Assembly (NCBI RefSeq): GCF_002102255.1
Contig: NZ_LQPH01000066.1
Coordinates: 186,001 to 250,000, forward strand
From: Mycobacterium nebraskense
GTDB taxonomy: Bacteria; Actinomycetota; Actinomycetes; Mycobacteriales; Mycobacteriaceae
Length of the DNA stretch: 64,000 nucleotides
Direction: 5' to 3'
The notes under the pieces are model-generated. The model searched no databases and was not told the origin of the DNA. It saw nothing but the letters and a program-made list of their open reading frames with translations. The position numbers were made by a program, and so were the translations under genes. Shown here one piece after another: positions 48,403 to 57,737 of the stretch. Position 1 is the first letter of the stretch; the number at the start of each line of letters is the position of its first letter.

Positions 48403-49968
48403 CTAGCCGGACAGTTGCTTACGCAGGACCTTGCCGGCCGGATTGCGCGGGATGCTGGTGACGACGTTGATGTCTCGCGGCTGCTCGAACCGGGAGACCT
48501 TGCCCTTGAGGTACTCCCGCAACGCCGCCGCATCGGTGTCACTGCCCGGCTGTAAGACCACGAACGCAACCAGTCGATGACCGAACTTTTCGTCGGGAAC
48601 ACCGATGACCGCGTTGTCGGCGACGGCGGGGTGCTGGGCAAGCGCGTTCTCGACCGCACGCGGATAGACGTTCTCACCACCGGAGATGATCATGTCGTCT
48701 TCGCGGCCCACGATGTAGAGCCTGCCCGCGTTGTCGAGGTAGCCCATGTCGCCGGTGCTGGTCATGCCGTCGACGACTGCCTTGGCCCCACCGCCGGTGT
48801 ATCCCTCGCTCGCGAGCTCCCCGCCGACGAAGATGCGCCCGGTGACGCGCGGGCCGACGGACCTGCCGTTCTTGTCGAGGATGCGCACCGGGCAGCCGGC
48901 AACCGGTTTCCCGACGGTCTCGGGCGCCTCGCGCAGCTCCGCCGGTGTGGCCAGCGCGCCGATGCCGACCTCGGTGGAACCGTAGCCGTTGTAGAGGATG
49001 TCGCCGTAGGCGTCCATGAACCGCTGCCCCAGGGTGGGGTCGAGCCGGTCCCCGCTCGACATCACGACCCGCAAGTAGGGCACCGGATTGCGCGCCCGCA
49101 CTCGCTCGGGCAGGTCGAGGATGCGCGCGAGCACGATCGGCACCGCTGTGAACGCGTCGGCGCGATGCAGCGACGCCTGCGCGAGTGCGGCTTCGGCGTC
49201 GAAGTGGCGCTGGGTGAGCACCGTGCCGCCGAGGGCGACGGTGAGCATCAGCATGCCCAGACCCAGCCCATGAAACATGGGCATTGCCACGGAGATTCGC
49301 GACCCGGTGCGCAGGCCGGTCCGATCGAGGATCGTCACCCACACGCCCACCGCGGAACGCATCTGCGGTGAGCGTGGCACCCCCTTGGGCGTGCCGGTGG
49401 TGCCCGACGTGAGCAGAATGATCCGGCCCGGCGTGGCCACGTCGGGCCGCGGGTCACCCTCCCATGCGGTGACCGTCGCCGGGTCGATGAGGACGACCGA
49501 TTCGTCAGCGGCGCGGGCGCGCTCGCCGAATTCGTCGTCGGCGATCATCGTGGTGATCCGGTGGGCGCTCATGGCGGAGGCCAGGGCGTCGCTGCGAAAG
49601 TCCGTGTTGACGAGGACCACGTCGGCGCCCACCAGGGCGGCGCCGAAGACCCCGGCGATGAAACCGCGTCCGTTGCGGCACATGATGCCCACCGCGTCGC
49701 CGGGCCCGACGCCGTCGCGGGACAACTGGCGCGCCAGCGATTCGGCCGCCGACTTCAGCTGGCGGTAGTCCCAGACACCGTCGTCGTCGACGATCGCGGC
49801 CCGGCCGGGCCATCGGGTCGCGGTCACCGCCAGCAGGGTGTAGGGGTTGGTGCCGCCCCGGCGTGCCTCGTTAATCAACCGCAACGTTGCGAGCGGCGAC
49901 GGCGGAGAGAGCAGTCGCGACCGCAGCAGCGCCCGGACCGCGGTGCCGACCACGCCCTCGTTGGTCAT
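48403..49968 (-). CDS. Fatty acyl-CoA ligase (FadD2/FadD12-like)
   Basis: A 521-residue AMP-forming ligase with P-loop LTSGTTGTPKGVPRS, MPMFHGLGLG, NGYGSTEVG and the C-terminal lysine in RNPAGKVLRK. The HGLG motif and overall pattern suggest a fatty or long-chain acyl substrate. The ATG at 49968 overlaps the SDR stop (ATGA); a long upstream frame inside the SDR gene is rejected. It is convergent with ctpI, and the SDR-FadD order implies a lipid-metabolism pair. Confidence 0.87.
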   Translation of the reverse strand: MTNEGVVGTAVRALLRSRLLSPPSPLATLRLINEARRGGTNPYTLLAVTATRWPGRAAIVDDDGVWDYRQLKSAAESLARQLSRDGVGPGDAVGIMCRNGRGFIAGVFGAALVGADVVLVNTDFRSDALASAMSAHRITTMIADDEFGERARAADESVVLIDPATVTAWEGDPRPDVATPGRIILLTSGTTGTPKGVPRSPQMRSAVGVWVTILDRTGLRTGSRISVAMPMFHGLGLGMLMLTVALGGTVLTQRHFDAEAALAQASLHRADAFTAVPIVLARILDLPERVRARNPVPYLRVVMSSGDRLDPTLGQRFMDAYGDILYNGYGSTEVGIGALATPAELREAPETVGKPVAGCPVRILDKNGRSVGPRVTGRIFVGGELASEGYTGGGAKAVVDGMTSTGDMGYLDNAGRLYIVGREDDMIISGGENVYPRAVENALAQHPAVADNAVIGVPDEKFGHRLVAFVVLQPGSDTDAAALREYLKGKVSRFEQPRDINVVTSIPRNPAGKVLRKQLSG

Positions 49969-50873
49969 CGTTGGGCCTCGCGGGCGCCGGAATCCGAGAA
50001 GAACCGCCGGTACCACAGCCGGGCCGCGCGTTCGGCCGGGCCGGCCAGCAGCACCGAGGCCAACTCGGCCGGCAACACCCACGGCGGTTCGTTGCTGCGG
50101 GGCCGCTCGATGACCGCTTTGGCGATCGCATCGGCGGCTTGGTCGGCTGACAAACCGGGAAGCCGGCCCAGGAGGGGCGTGGGTGCGATCATCCGGGTCC
50201 GGACCAGCGCGAAGTAGACGGAGGTGACGTCCACACCGTCGGCGTGCAGTTCCGGGGCCACGCTGCGCAGCCACCGGTCGAAAGCGCCCTTCGACGCCTG
50301 GTACGCACCCCACTGCGGCCCCGGCACCACGCGCACGCCGACACTGGAAACGTTCACGATGTGCCCGCGGCCGCTTTCGCGCATGGCCGGCAGGAGTCCC
50401 AGCAGCAGCCAGATGGGCCCGAGATAGTTGATGTCGATCGTGCGCTGAAAGTCGTGCGGCCGGTCGTACTGCTGGTGCAGTGAGCGGCGCAAAGACTTGC
50501 CGGCATTGCTGACCACGATGTCGAGCGCGCCGTGCTCTTCGGTGATCTCCTTGGTCAGCGCGCTGACCGCGGCCTCGTCGGTGAGGTCGGTCGGGTATGC
50601 GATCGCGCGGCCGCCGGCGGCGTTGATCGACGCGGCCAGGTCGCCGAGCCGTTCCTCGGACCGGGCGACGGCCAGCACGGTGGCCCCAGCGGCGGCCAAC
50701 CTGCGCGCGGTCGCCTCGCCGATTCCGTATGAGGCGCCGGTGACCAGCACGGTCTTACCGCTGACGGCGGCGCGCAGCCTGTCGGGATCCGACACCCGCG
50801 CCGGATTGGCCAAGCGGTCCGTGACCTTGTTGAGGGCCTGCATTAATACGTTCAACTTTGCCGCTGCATTCAC
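49965..50873 (-). CDS. Short-chain dehydrogenase with membrane-lipid-type C-terminus
   Basis: A 302-residue SDR: TGASYGIGEATARRLA, NAGKS, serine in NVSSVGV, and YQASKGAF for the Tyr/Lys pair. A C-terminal extension (ELASVLLAGPAERAARLWYR) is typical of mycobacterial SDRs that sit beside FadD genes. The start is uncertain: GTG 50873 gives MNAAAKLNVL; GTG 50909 and ATG 50843 are in frame and none has a good ribosome site. Confidence 0.8.
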   Translation of the reverse strand: MNAAAKLNVLMQALNKVTDRLANPARVSDPDRLRAAVSGKTVLVTGASYGIGEATARRLAAAGATVLAVARSEERLGDLAASINAAGGRAIAYPTDLTDEAAVSALTKEITEEHGALDIVVSNAGKSLRRSLHQQYDRPHDFQRTIDINYLGPIWLLLGLLPAMRESGRGHIVNVSSVGVRVVPGPQWGAYQASKGAFDRWLRSVAPELHADGVDVTSVYFALVRTRMIAPTPLLGRLPGLSADQAADAIAKAVIERPRSNEPPWVLPAELASVLLAGPAERAARLWYRRFFSDSGAREAQR

Positions 50874-51111
50874 TCGAGCCGCATGTCGAGGACCGGCGGA
50901 TGGCTTCACCGAGCCCTCGACTCGTCACAGTTAGCAGACCACACCGCGGCCGAGGGCCGCGCTCCGCCCCGGCGTTGTCCGTCTCGTCGAGGCGGGCGCC
51001 CGTAAGCCATCTCAGCCCGCGTGCCGCGAGGTGAACGGGGTTGTGTGAATTTGCAGTAATTTCCATGCGTTCCCCTGTTTAGGCCGAGGGTTGATTGGGC
51101 ACAATTGCGGC

Positions 51112-51852
51112 ATGATCGCACGTCAGATAGCCCGTTTACTCGGTCCAGCAGTAGTTGCGGCGTCCGGCCTCGGCGCCTCGGTCATGACCGGTGCTGCCCT
51201 CCCCTCCGCCGCCGCCCAGTGTCCGGACGTGCAGGTAGTGTTCGCCCGCGGCACCGGCGAAGCCCCCGGCGTCGGCCCCACCGGACAAGCCTTCGTCGAC
51301 TCCCTGCACTCGCGCCTGGGCGCCAAGTCCTTCGACGTCTACCCGGTCAACTACCCCGCCAGCGACCAATGGGACACCGGAGTCGACGGCATCAGAGACG
51401 CGGCGGCCCACGTCAACTCGATGGCCCGCGACTGCCCCAACACCAAAATGGTGCTCGGCGGCTACTCCCAAGGCGCAGCCGTGATGGGCTTCGTCACCTC
51501 ACCCGCCGTCCCCGACGGCGTCGACCCCAACACCGTGCCCAAACCCCTGGACCCCACCGTCGCCCAACACGTCTCCTCGGTCGTGCTCTTCGGCATGCCC
51601 AACGTGCGCGCCATGAACTTCCTCGGCGAACCCCCCGTGGCCATCGGCCCGGCGTATCAGGACAAGACCATCAAGGTCTGCGCCACCGAAGACCCGGTCT
51701 GCTCCGACGGCATGAACTTCTCCGCCCACAACACCTACGCCGACGACGGCGCCGTGATCGACAAAGGCGTCGCCTTCGCCTCCAGCCACCTCGACGCGGG
51801 AACCGGCGGGGGCGCGACGGTCGCGAGCGGTCGGGGCGGGTTCGGAAGCTGA
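51112..51852 (+). CDS. Secreted cutinase-like esterase
   Basis: A 246-residue exported esterase. A signal peptide covers about 1-35 with cleavage near SAAAQCP. The serine is in GGYSQGAAVMG, the aspartate in CATEDPVCSDG and the histidine in SAHNTYADDG; paired cysteines flank the active site as in the Culp family. It hydrolyses lipid or polymer esters outside the cell. ATG 51112 has no strong site. It is convergent with the acyl reductase gene, 15 bases apart. Confidence 0.9.
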   Translation: MIARQIARLLGPAVVAASGLGASVMTGAALPSAAAQCPDVQVVFARGTGEAPGVGPTGQAFVDSLHSRLGAKSFDVYPVNYPASDQWDTGVDGIRDAAAHVNSMARDCPNTKMVLGGYSQGAAVMGFVTSPAVPDGVDPNTVPKPLDPTVAQHVSSVVLFGMPNVRAMNFLGEPPVAIGPAYQDKTIKVCATEDPVCSDGMNFSAHNTYADDGAVIDKGVAFASSHLDAGTGGGATVASGRGGFGS

Positions 51853-51867
51853 CTTCGCCACGCATGG

Positions 51868-53265
51868 CTAGTCCGCGATGAACCCCTTGGTGCGCATCAG
51901 GGCGTCCGCCAGAAACCCGTCGTGCGGGATGCCGGGCGCCGCGTACCAAGTCGGGTGATGCCCGAAGTACACGTTGCCGATCGTCGGTTCGGCGAGCAGC
52001 TCGTCGATCAGCTTTTCGTCGCCGGTGATTGCGCTAACCACCAACGAATGCCGCAACGGCTCCAGGCCGGCGCCGGGCGACCACGGTGACACCCACACAC
52101 AAGGGAAGGGCAGCTCGACGTTGAGGGTGTCCGCGGCGGGCTCAGGCAGCAGGTGCACGGCCGGACGCAGCGCGGCGTAGCCGTCGCCGAGGTCGGCGAC
52201 CACCTGATCGGCGCCCAGCAGCGGCGTCGCTCCGGTGGCCTTGGCCGCCAGGTGATCCGCGAGTGCCCGGGCATGATCGAGCGGTTGGGTGGGCAGGAGC
52301 GCGCGCTCGTCGTCCGTGGGGAGCGGCTCGATCGCGGCCAGCCGCCGGGCGATCGCCCCGGCCAGCGGGGCGGGATCGCCCTCGTACAGCACGGCGCTGG
52401 TGTTGACGCAGGCCATGCCGCCGAGGTTGGCGATCGAGTCGACGATGAGGTCGACGTGGTCGCGCCAGTCCTGGTCGGCGGTGATCAGGATCTTGCTGCG
52501 CCCCGGTCCGTTCACGATCACCGCCGGGTCGTCGGCGTACTTGTCGACGACCTGCTGACCCCCGTACACCATGGCGAGGTCGGCCGAGCGGATGATCTCG
52601 TCGGCGCCGGCATGGTCGGTGGGCAGATAGACGACGTCCTCCGGGCGAAAACCCGCCTGCCGCAAGGCATGCACCAGCCGGTGTGCGGTCAGCGGCTCGC
52701 GGCGCGACGGACGCACCGCCACCCGGTAGCCCAATGCGAGCGCCTGCGGCCACAGGCCGTGCACACCGGGACCGTTTCCGGCGGCGTGCACGGCGAACAC
52801 CTCCCCGCGTCGCGCCCATACCGCGCCACCGCGACGGGTGCGTTCCTCGCGCCAATCGAGCGCCGCGCCCACCGGGCGGGCCGGGCTGACCGCGTCGAAT
52901 GCGCCGCTGACGGCGTCGGCCACGCTGCGCGCCCCGGCGCGGGTGACCGCGATCGGCAACCCCGAAATCCGGCTGGCCAGCCGGACATACGCCTCGAAGT
53001 CCAGGCCGGCGGCCATCCCGTCGGCGAAAATGCGGGCGGCATCCGAGAGCGCCGCCGCGCGCTGTCCGACCGGCAGGGGGGTTGCCTTGCGTTGCGCGGC
53101 CAGGGTGCGCGAAACATACAGCGGCGGCACGATGCTCAACTCGGCGACCGCGGCACCGGAGGTACCGCTGATGATCTCCCGACGGCGGGTCCGGTACTCA
53201 CCGCCGGGGCCGAGCGCATCGATCGGCACCAAATCGGTTGCGACGCCTGTCCGTTCGACCACCAT
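51868..53265 (-). CDS. LuxC-like acyl reductase
   Basis: A 465-residue member of the acyl-CoA reductase (LuxC) branch of the aldehyde dehydrogenase superfamily. The catalytic C286 is in GGMACVNTS; the nucleotide-binding region precedes it (HAAGNGPGVHGLW, VAVRPSRREP). LuxC proteins reduce an acyl group held by a partner to the fatty aldehyde. It starts 2 bases after the LuxE-like gene, so the two are co-translated and probably form an acid-to-aldehyde reductase. A longer in-frame start inside the LuxE-like gene is rejected. Confidence 0.83.
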   Translation of the reverse strand: MVVERTGVATDLVPIDALGPGGEYRTRRREIISGTSGAAVAELSIVPPLYVSRTLAAQRKATPLPVGQRAAALSDAARIFADGMAAGLDFEAYVRLASRISGLPIAVTRAGARSVADAVSGAFDAVSPARPVGAALDWREERTRRGGAVWARRGEVFAVHAAGNGPGVHGLWPQALALGYRVAVRPSRREPLTAHRLVHALRQAGFRPEDVVYLPTDHAGADEIIRSADLAMVYGGQQVVDKYADDPAVIVNGPGRSKILITADQDWRDHVDLIVDSIANLGGMACVNTSAVLYEGDPAPLAGAIARRLAAIEPLPTDDERALLPTQPLDHARALADHLAAKATGATPLLGADQVVADLGDGYAALRPAVHLLPEPAADTLNVELPFPCVWVSPWSPGAGLEPLRHSLVVSAITGDEKLIDELLAEPTIGNVYFGHHPTWYAAPGIPHDGFLADALMRTKGFIAD

Positions 53266-53267
53266 GC

Positions 53268-54362
53268 TCAGTACACGCCTTCGATGACGGTCTCGCCCTC
53301 GAAGGTGGAGACCGGCCGCACCGCACTGACCGAATCGCTGAGCTCGCCCGCCGGCCCGGGCATCCTGACCGCCAGATCGCGCTCCAGGTTGTTCGGGATG
53401 AACATGCCCTTGCTGATGTGGTTCATCACCACCTGGCCGGTCTGCCCGTAGGGCACCCGTTCTCCCGTGTGAGGGTCGACCACCCAGAACACCACGTACG
53501 GTGTCCGCGGGTCGAACACGAACGCGTCGCCGTCGGCCGTTCGGGTAACCGCTTGCGAAAGCACCATCGTGCTGCCGAAGGCCATGGTGATCGTGGTGTC
53601 CGGAAAGATGCCGCGGAGCAGGTCGAGGGTGTCGGCGTCCACGTGCGCACCGCTGAGCAACAGGTAGCGGATCTTGTCGTTCAGCAGATCGACCACCCGG
53701 TCGTCCCGGGCCATGGCCTCGAGCAGCGGCGGAGTGGTGTGCAGGTTGGCGACGTTCTGGGTCCGCAGCACGAACACGGCCTGTTCGACGACATGGTCGA
53801 CGTAGGCGGCGACTTCGGAAGCCGCGCCGCGGGCGGCGATCTTCTTGACCCAGCGGGGATCGATGTCGATCGCGTGAAAGACGGCACCGAGCCGATCGGA
53901 GACCAGCCGCGAGAAGTAGCCGACGCCGTGCGGCCCACTCGGCATCAGGCAGAGGAAGCCCTGGCCTCGGCGGAACCCGCCGGTGGCGAAGTCCTCGGTC
54001 TGCCACCGGACCACCTGCGCCACCCAATCCGGCAGCTGCACAGTCCGTTTCGGTGCGCCGGTGGTGCCGCCGGATTCGAATATCTGGGGCACCGGCGGCG
54101 GTTGACCGTAACCGCGCGGGATGAGGTCCTCCACCGGCACGCCGCGTAATTCGTTGACGAGGTTAGGAAAGAGTCGCAGATCGGCGAAGGTGTTGACGTC
54201 GGTCATCGGGTTGAAGTCCAACGTCGCGGCGGTCCCCAACCAGAACGCGGAACCGGTGTCTTCGCCGAAGTGCCAGGCGATCGCCGCGCGGAGATAGGCC
54301 TCGGGATCCTCGACCGGTTCCGATCTCGGAACGTCCAACAACGAGAAGTCGATATCGGCCAT
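53268..54362 (-). CDS. LuxE-like acyl-activating protein
   Basis: A 364-residue adenylate-forming protein. The ATP-binding element FESGGTTGAPKRT is at residues 95-107, but the protein is about 150 residues shorter than FadD ligases and lacks their mobile C-terminal domain, as in LuxE acyl-protein synthetase and PaaK-like enzymes. It would form an acyl-AMP and hand the acyl group to LuxC. The ATG at 54362 is unambiguous. It lies 125 bases after the MPAB gene on the same strand. Confidence 0.8.
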   Translation of the reverse strand: MADIDFSLLDVPRSEPVEDPEAYLRAAIAWHFGEDTGSAFWLGTAATLDFNPMTDVNTFADLRLFPNLVNELRGVPVEDLIPRGYGQPPPVPQIFESGGTTGAPKRTVQLPDWVAQVVRWQTEDFATGGFRRGQGFLCLMPSGPHGVGYFSRLVSDRLGAVFHAIDIDPRWVKKIAARGAASEVAAYVDHVVEQAVFVLRTQNVANLHTTPPLLEAMARDDRVVDLLNDKIRYLLLSGAHVDADTLDLLRGIFPDTTITMAFGSTMVLSQAVTRTADGDAFVFDPRTPYVVFWVVDPHTGERVPYGQTGQVVMNHISKGMFIPNNLERDLAVRMPGPAGELSDSVSAVRPVSTFEGETVIEGVY

Positions 54363-54487
54363 GTCGTCGATCCTGGCCCATCGTTACCGGCTCGCCAAGC
54401 ACCTGGGCGCCTGATGCCGTCGTATTCGCCTACTTCGCAGACAATTTCGGCTCTGTGTACCCGCTGTTCACCTTCGTGAGCAGCCGG

Positions 54488-55462
54488 CTAGCGGGGGTGG
54501 TTGTGCAGCCGGCGCGGGTCGACGCCGGAACGCCGCCACGCCTCGGCCGCCCAGGGGGTGTAGATCGCTCCGACGGGCAACCGGTTGATCAGCGGATTGA
54601 GCGCGCGCATGACGGCGGCGAACCGCTGAAATCGCTTCTCCTTCTTCGTATTCCACTTGAGATCGCAGACCTCGCGCATTTGCGGCGGCATGGTCCCGAC
54701 CAAGACCAGGCGGGTGTAGGCGTTCAGCGGCGCGGACAACACTCTCCAGACCGGGCCCGGAATCCAGCGTGGGCCCGGTATGCCCTTCCTGATGTAGCCG
54801 GTCCCATACAAGACGGTTTTATGCGGCACGAACCGCTCGAGCATCTCGTCCCAGTAGGCGAGGAACTCGTCGTAGGTCTGTGGCTGGCCGCGGTCGCTGA
54901 CCCCGTAGAGGCTGTACCACACCTTGCCCTCGTTGAAGATCCGTTCCTTCTCCGCATGGGACAGCCGGCGGATGAACGTGTCGGTGTTGTAGATGACCTG
55001 GTCGACGAAGCTGGCGTGCGCCCAGTAGAAAAGCTCCGGATTCAGCGCGTGATACCTCGAGCCGTCACTGATGGTGCCCTTGATCGACTTGTGGAAATCC
55101 CGCACCTTGCGGCCCCACTCGCGCGGTTCGTCGGAGTAGACGGTCTTCATCAGCGGCGGCGCGGTCCGCTTGGCCCGCCCCAACGTGTCGCTGAAGACCA
55201 CCGAGTGGTCGAGCACGCCCTGGGCGAGCTGCTCGACGCAGTTCTCGACGCCGGCGGTGCGCTGGAACCCGAAGAACTGGGTGCGGTTGTCCCCGTAGAA
55301 CTTCCAGATCAACGACTCGGGACCCAGCCGCGGGAAGTCGTCGGCGTCGTCAGCGAGTCGGTCGACCGGCATGGGCAACGCCTCCCGAACACCGGTGTCG
55401 AAGCGGAATCCGGCCTTGGATCGGGCAGGGGCGGCGGTCAACTCGTCGTTGTGGGCCGTCAT
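54488..55462 (-). CDS. MPAB/DUF2236 family oxygenase-like protein
   Basis: A 324-residue member of the oxygenase family that contains fungal MpaB and bacterial latex-clearing protein. Conserved helices include RDFHKSIKG, NPELFYWAHASFVDQVIYNT and the Arg-rich end. The family binds heme or a metal and cleaves C=C bonds of isoprenoids, giving aldehydes and ketones; the exact residues for that chemistry are not certain here. The ATG at 55462 has GGGAGGGGAG. It is first in a minus-strand set with LuxE- and LuxC-like genes, divergent from a TetR gene. Confidence 0.82.
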   Translation of the reverse strand: MTAHNDELTAAPARSKAGFRFDTGVREALPMPVDRLADDADDFPRLGPESLIWKFYGDNRTQFFGFQRTAGVENCVEQLAQGVLDHSVVFSDTLGRAKRTAPPLMKTVYSDEPREWGRKVRDFHKSIKGTISDGSRYHALNPELFYWAHASFVDQVIYNTDTFIRRLSHAEKERIFNEGKVWYSLYGVSDRGQPQTYDEFLAYWDEMLERFVPHKTVLYGTGYIRKGIPGPRWIPGPVWRVLSAPLNAYTRLVLVGTMPPQMREVCDLKWNTKKEKRFQRFAAVMRALNPLINRLPVGAIYTPWAAEAWRRSGVDPRRLHNHPR

Positions 55463-55507
55463 GCTCCCCTCCCTGCGGCTCGAACCATGGACGTCCTTGC
55501 GAATCAA

Positions 55508-55533
55508 TGACACAAAACCGTATCTTTGTGTCA
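55508..55533. promoter_or_regulatory. TetR operator candidate
   Basis: TGACACAAA and TTTGTGTCA, perfect 9-bp arms around 8 bases, in the 148-bp gap between the MPAB and TetR genes. This size and position are typical of TetR autoregulatory sites. Confidence 0.7.
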
Positions 55534-55610
55534 GCGTAGCAACCGGTCCAGGGCATCGCATATCCGGGGTCGGCGGCTTCCCCACGGCGGGTCATTCGAG
55601 GAGTTGAACG

Positions 55611-56210
55611 ATGCGGACAGCCACACAACCCGGCACCGCCGCAGCGGAGTCGCTCACCGACCTCGACCGCACCATCCTGGACACCGCGCGCGCCGTGTTC
55701 GAGACCTACGGCGTGCGCCGGGCCAACATCGAGGACGTCGCCGCCCGCGCCGGCGTCAGCCGCAGCACGGTATACCGGCGCTTTCCGACCAAGGACGACC
55801 TGTTCGCGCACGTGGTGCGGCGCGAGGCCGAATTGTTCTTCACCACGCTGGACCGGGCCACCACCGGCTGCGACCCGCAACAGGCCGTAGTCGAGGCGTT
55901 CGCGCTCGGGGTGCGCCTGGTCCAGGATTCGCCGCTGTACTCGCGGATCGCCGACAGCGAACCCGAGCTGCTCGGCATGTTCTCCCGCTCGCACGTCTTC
56001 CCGATTCGCCAGTTCGCCGCCGGGATCGCCCACACGCTGCGCCGGTGCGGGGCCGACGTTCCCGGGCCCGATCTGGACAACATCGCCGACATCCTGCTTC
56101 GCGTTGCCCTGGGCATCATCGTCTTTCCCACCGACCGACTCGACACGTCGGATCCCGCGGCCGTCCGCGAGTACGCGGCCCGCTATCTGGTCCCGATCAT
56201 CGGCCGTTGA
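55611..56210 (+). CDS. TetR-family regulator
   Basis: A 199-residue regulator with the TetR helix-turn-helix at about 25-70 (NIEDVAARAGVSRSTVYRRF) and a divergent ligand-binding C-terminal domain. The ATG at 55611 has GAGGAG. It is divergent from MPAB-LuxE-LuxC with a 26-bp inverted repeat between, so it is most likely the local repressor. Its ligand is presumably an acyl or isoprenoid compound; unproven. Confidence 0.9.
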   Translation: MRTATQPGTAAAESLTDLDRTILDTARAVFETYGVRRANIEDVAARAGVSRSTVYRRFPTKDDLFAHVVRREAELFFTTLDRATTGCDPQQAVVEAFALGVRLVQDSPLYSRIADSEPELLGMFSRSHVFPIRQFAAGIAHTLRRCGADVPGPDLDNIADILLRVALGIIVFPTDRLDTSDPAAVREYAARYLVPIIGR

Positions 56211-56250
56211 CCGGTTCCGGTGTGTCGGTGACCTGCACTAGCCTGAATGT

Positions 56251-57627
56251 GTGGCTGGGAGTTCTGCGGCTCCGCGGACCCGGTACGCCACGTGCGGCGA
56301 GATCGACATCGCCTACCAGGTCTTCGGCGATGGCCCGATCGACCTGCTCGTGCTGCCGGGCCCGTTAATCCCGATCGACTGCGTCGACCTCGAGCCGTCG
56401 ATGTACCGCTTTCATCGCCGGCTGGCGTCGTTCTGCCGGGTGATCCGGTTCGACCAGCGCGGCATCGGCCTGTCGTCGCGGGTTCCCTCGCTGGACATGA
56501 TCGGGCCGGAATCGTGGGCGCAGGATGCGATCGCGGTCATGAACGCGGTGCAATGCGAGCGAGCGACGATCTTCGCCCCGGGTTTCACATCGCTGGCCGG
56601 TGTCGTTCTCGCAACCGACCATTCCGACCGGGTGACCAGCCTGGTGATAGCGAACGGTGCGGCACGCACGCTGCGTGGTCCCGATTACCCCATCGGCACC
56701 GGGCTCGACGATGCTGACCGCTTCACGACGATCGGGATGGAACCGGATGCCGTCGAGCAGGGGTTCGACATGCTCGGCCTCATCGCGCCCTCCGTGGCGG
56801 GCGACGCCGCGTTCCGCTCGTGGTGGGACATGGCCGGCAACCGGGCCGCGTCCCCCAGCATGGCCCGCGCGTTCATCAACAAGATCAGGGAGAGCGACGT
56901 GCGCGACCGGCTCCATCGCGTCGCCGTCCCGACGCTGATCCTGCATCGCGACAACCCAGCCTTCAGCCCCGTCGGGCACGCGCACTACCTAGCCGAACAC
57001 ATCCCCGGATCGCGCCTCGTCCAGTGCCCGGGCGAGGACGCCCTGTATTGGGTCGGCGACACCGCCCCCGTCCTCGACGAGATCGAAGAATTCATCACCG
57101 GCGTGCGCGGCGGCTCCGACGCCGAGCGCCTGCTCACCACCATCGTGTTCACCGACATCGTCGGCTCCACCGAGCGGGCCGCGCTGCTCGGCGATCACCG
57201 CTGGCGCGACCTGCTCGACAACCACGACACCCTGGTGCGCCACGAGCTGCAGCGGTTCGCCGGGCGTGAAGTCAACACGGCCGGAGACGGATTCGTCGCG
57301 ACATTCAGCAGCCCGAGCGCCGCGATCGCCTGTGCCGACGCCATCGTCGACGCGGTCCGCGTGCTGGGCATCGAGGTGCGGGTGGGCATTCACGCGGGCG
57401 AAGTGGAGGTGCGCGGCAAGGACGTCGCCGGCATGGCCGTACACATCGGCGCGCGGGTGGCGGCGCTCGCCGGGCCCGGCGAAGTGCTGGTGTCCTCCAC
57501 GCTGCGCGACATCGTCACCGGGTCGCGGCACCGCTTCGGCGACCGCGGCGAGGCCGCGCTCAAGGGGGTGCCCGGCCAGTGGCGGCTGTACTCCCTGGAG
57601 CGCGAACACGCGGTCGTCAGGCGGTGA
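56251..57627 (+). CDS. Adenylyl cyclase with N-terminal alpha/beta-hydrolase domain (Rv1900c-like)
   Basis: A 458-residue protein: alpha/beta-hydrolase-like domain at about 1-285, class III cyclase at about 290-455. Metal aspartates are D302 (FTDIVGS) and D346 (AGDGF). The substrate-specifying lysine of ordinary cyclases is N342, as reported for Rv1900c, and the usual VNxAAR motif reads VHIGAR. In the hydrolase domain the nucleophile elbow is APGFTS: the serine is a glycine, so esterase activity is doubtful. The GTG at 56251 follows the TetR gene by 40 bases but no ribosome site stands out. Confidence 0.88.
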   Translation: MAGSSAAPRTRYATCGEIDIAYQVFGDGPIDLLVLPGPLIPIDCVDLEPSMYRFHRRLASFCRVIRFDQRGIGLSSRVPSLDMIGPESWAQDAIAVMNAVQCERATIFAPGFTSLAGVVLATDHSDRVTSLVIANGAARTLRGPDYPIGTGLDDADRFTTIGMEPDAVEQGFDMLGLIAPSVAGDAAFRSWWDMAGNRAASPSMARAFINKIRESDVRDRLHRVAVPTLILHRDNPAFSPVGHAHYLAEHIPGSRLVQCPGEDALYWVGDTAPVLDEIEEFITGVRGGSDAERLLTTIVFTDIVGSTERAALLGDHRWRDLLDNHDTLVRHELQRFAGREVNTAGDGFVATFSSPSAAIACADAIVDAVRVLGIEVRVGIHAGEVEVRGKDVAGMAVHIGARVAALAGPGEVLVSSTLRDIVTGSRHRFGDRGEAALKGVPGQWRLYSLEREHAVVRR

Positions 57628-57737
57628 CCAAGCGCGGCTCGGCGTAGGCTGCCATCGGGGGCCCCAAGGGACGCGGGCTTCCGGCTTTTCGGTCGAGTTC
57701 CGGCGCACAGCTTGGTTTTTCACTCGAAGGAGTACGC

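Noticed and set aside
53266..54027. In-frame extension fusing LuxC to upstream sequence
   Set aside because: It runs within the LuxE-like gene in another frame and has shadow composition; ATG 53265 fits the family start.
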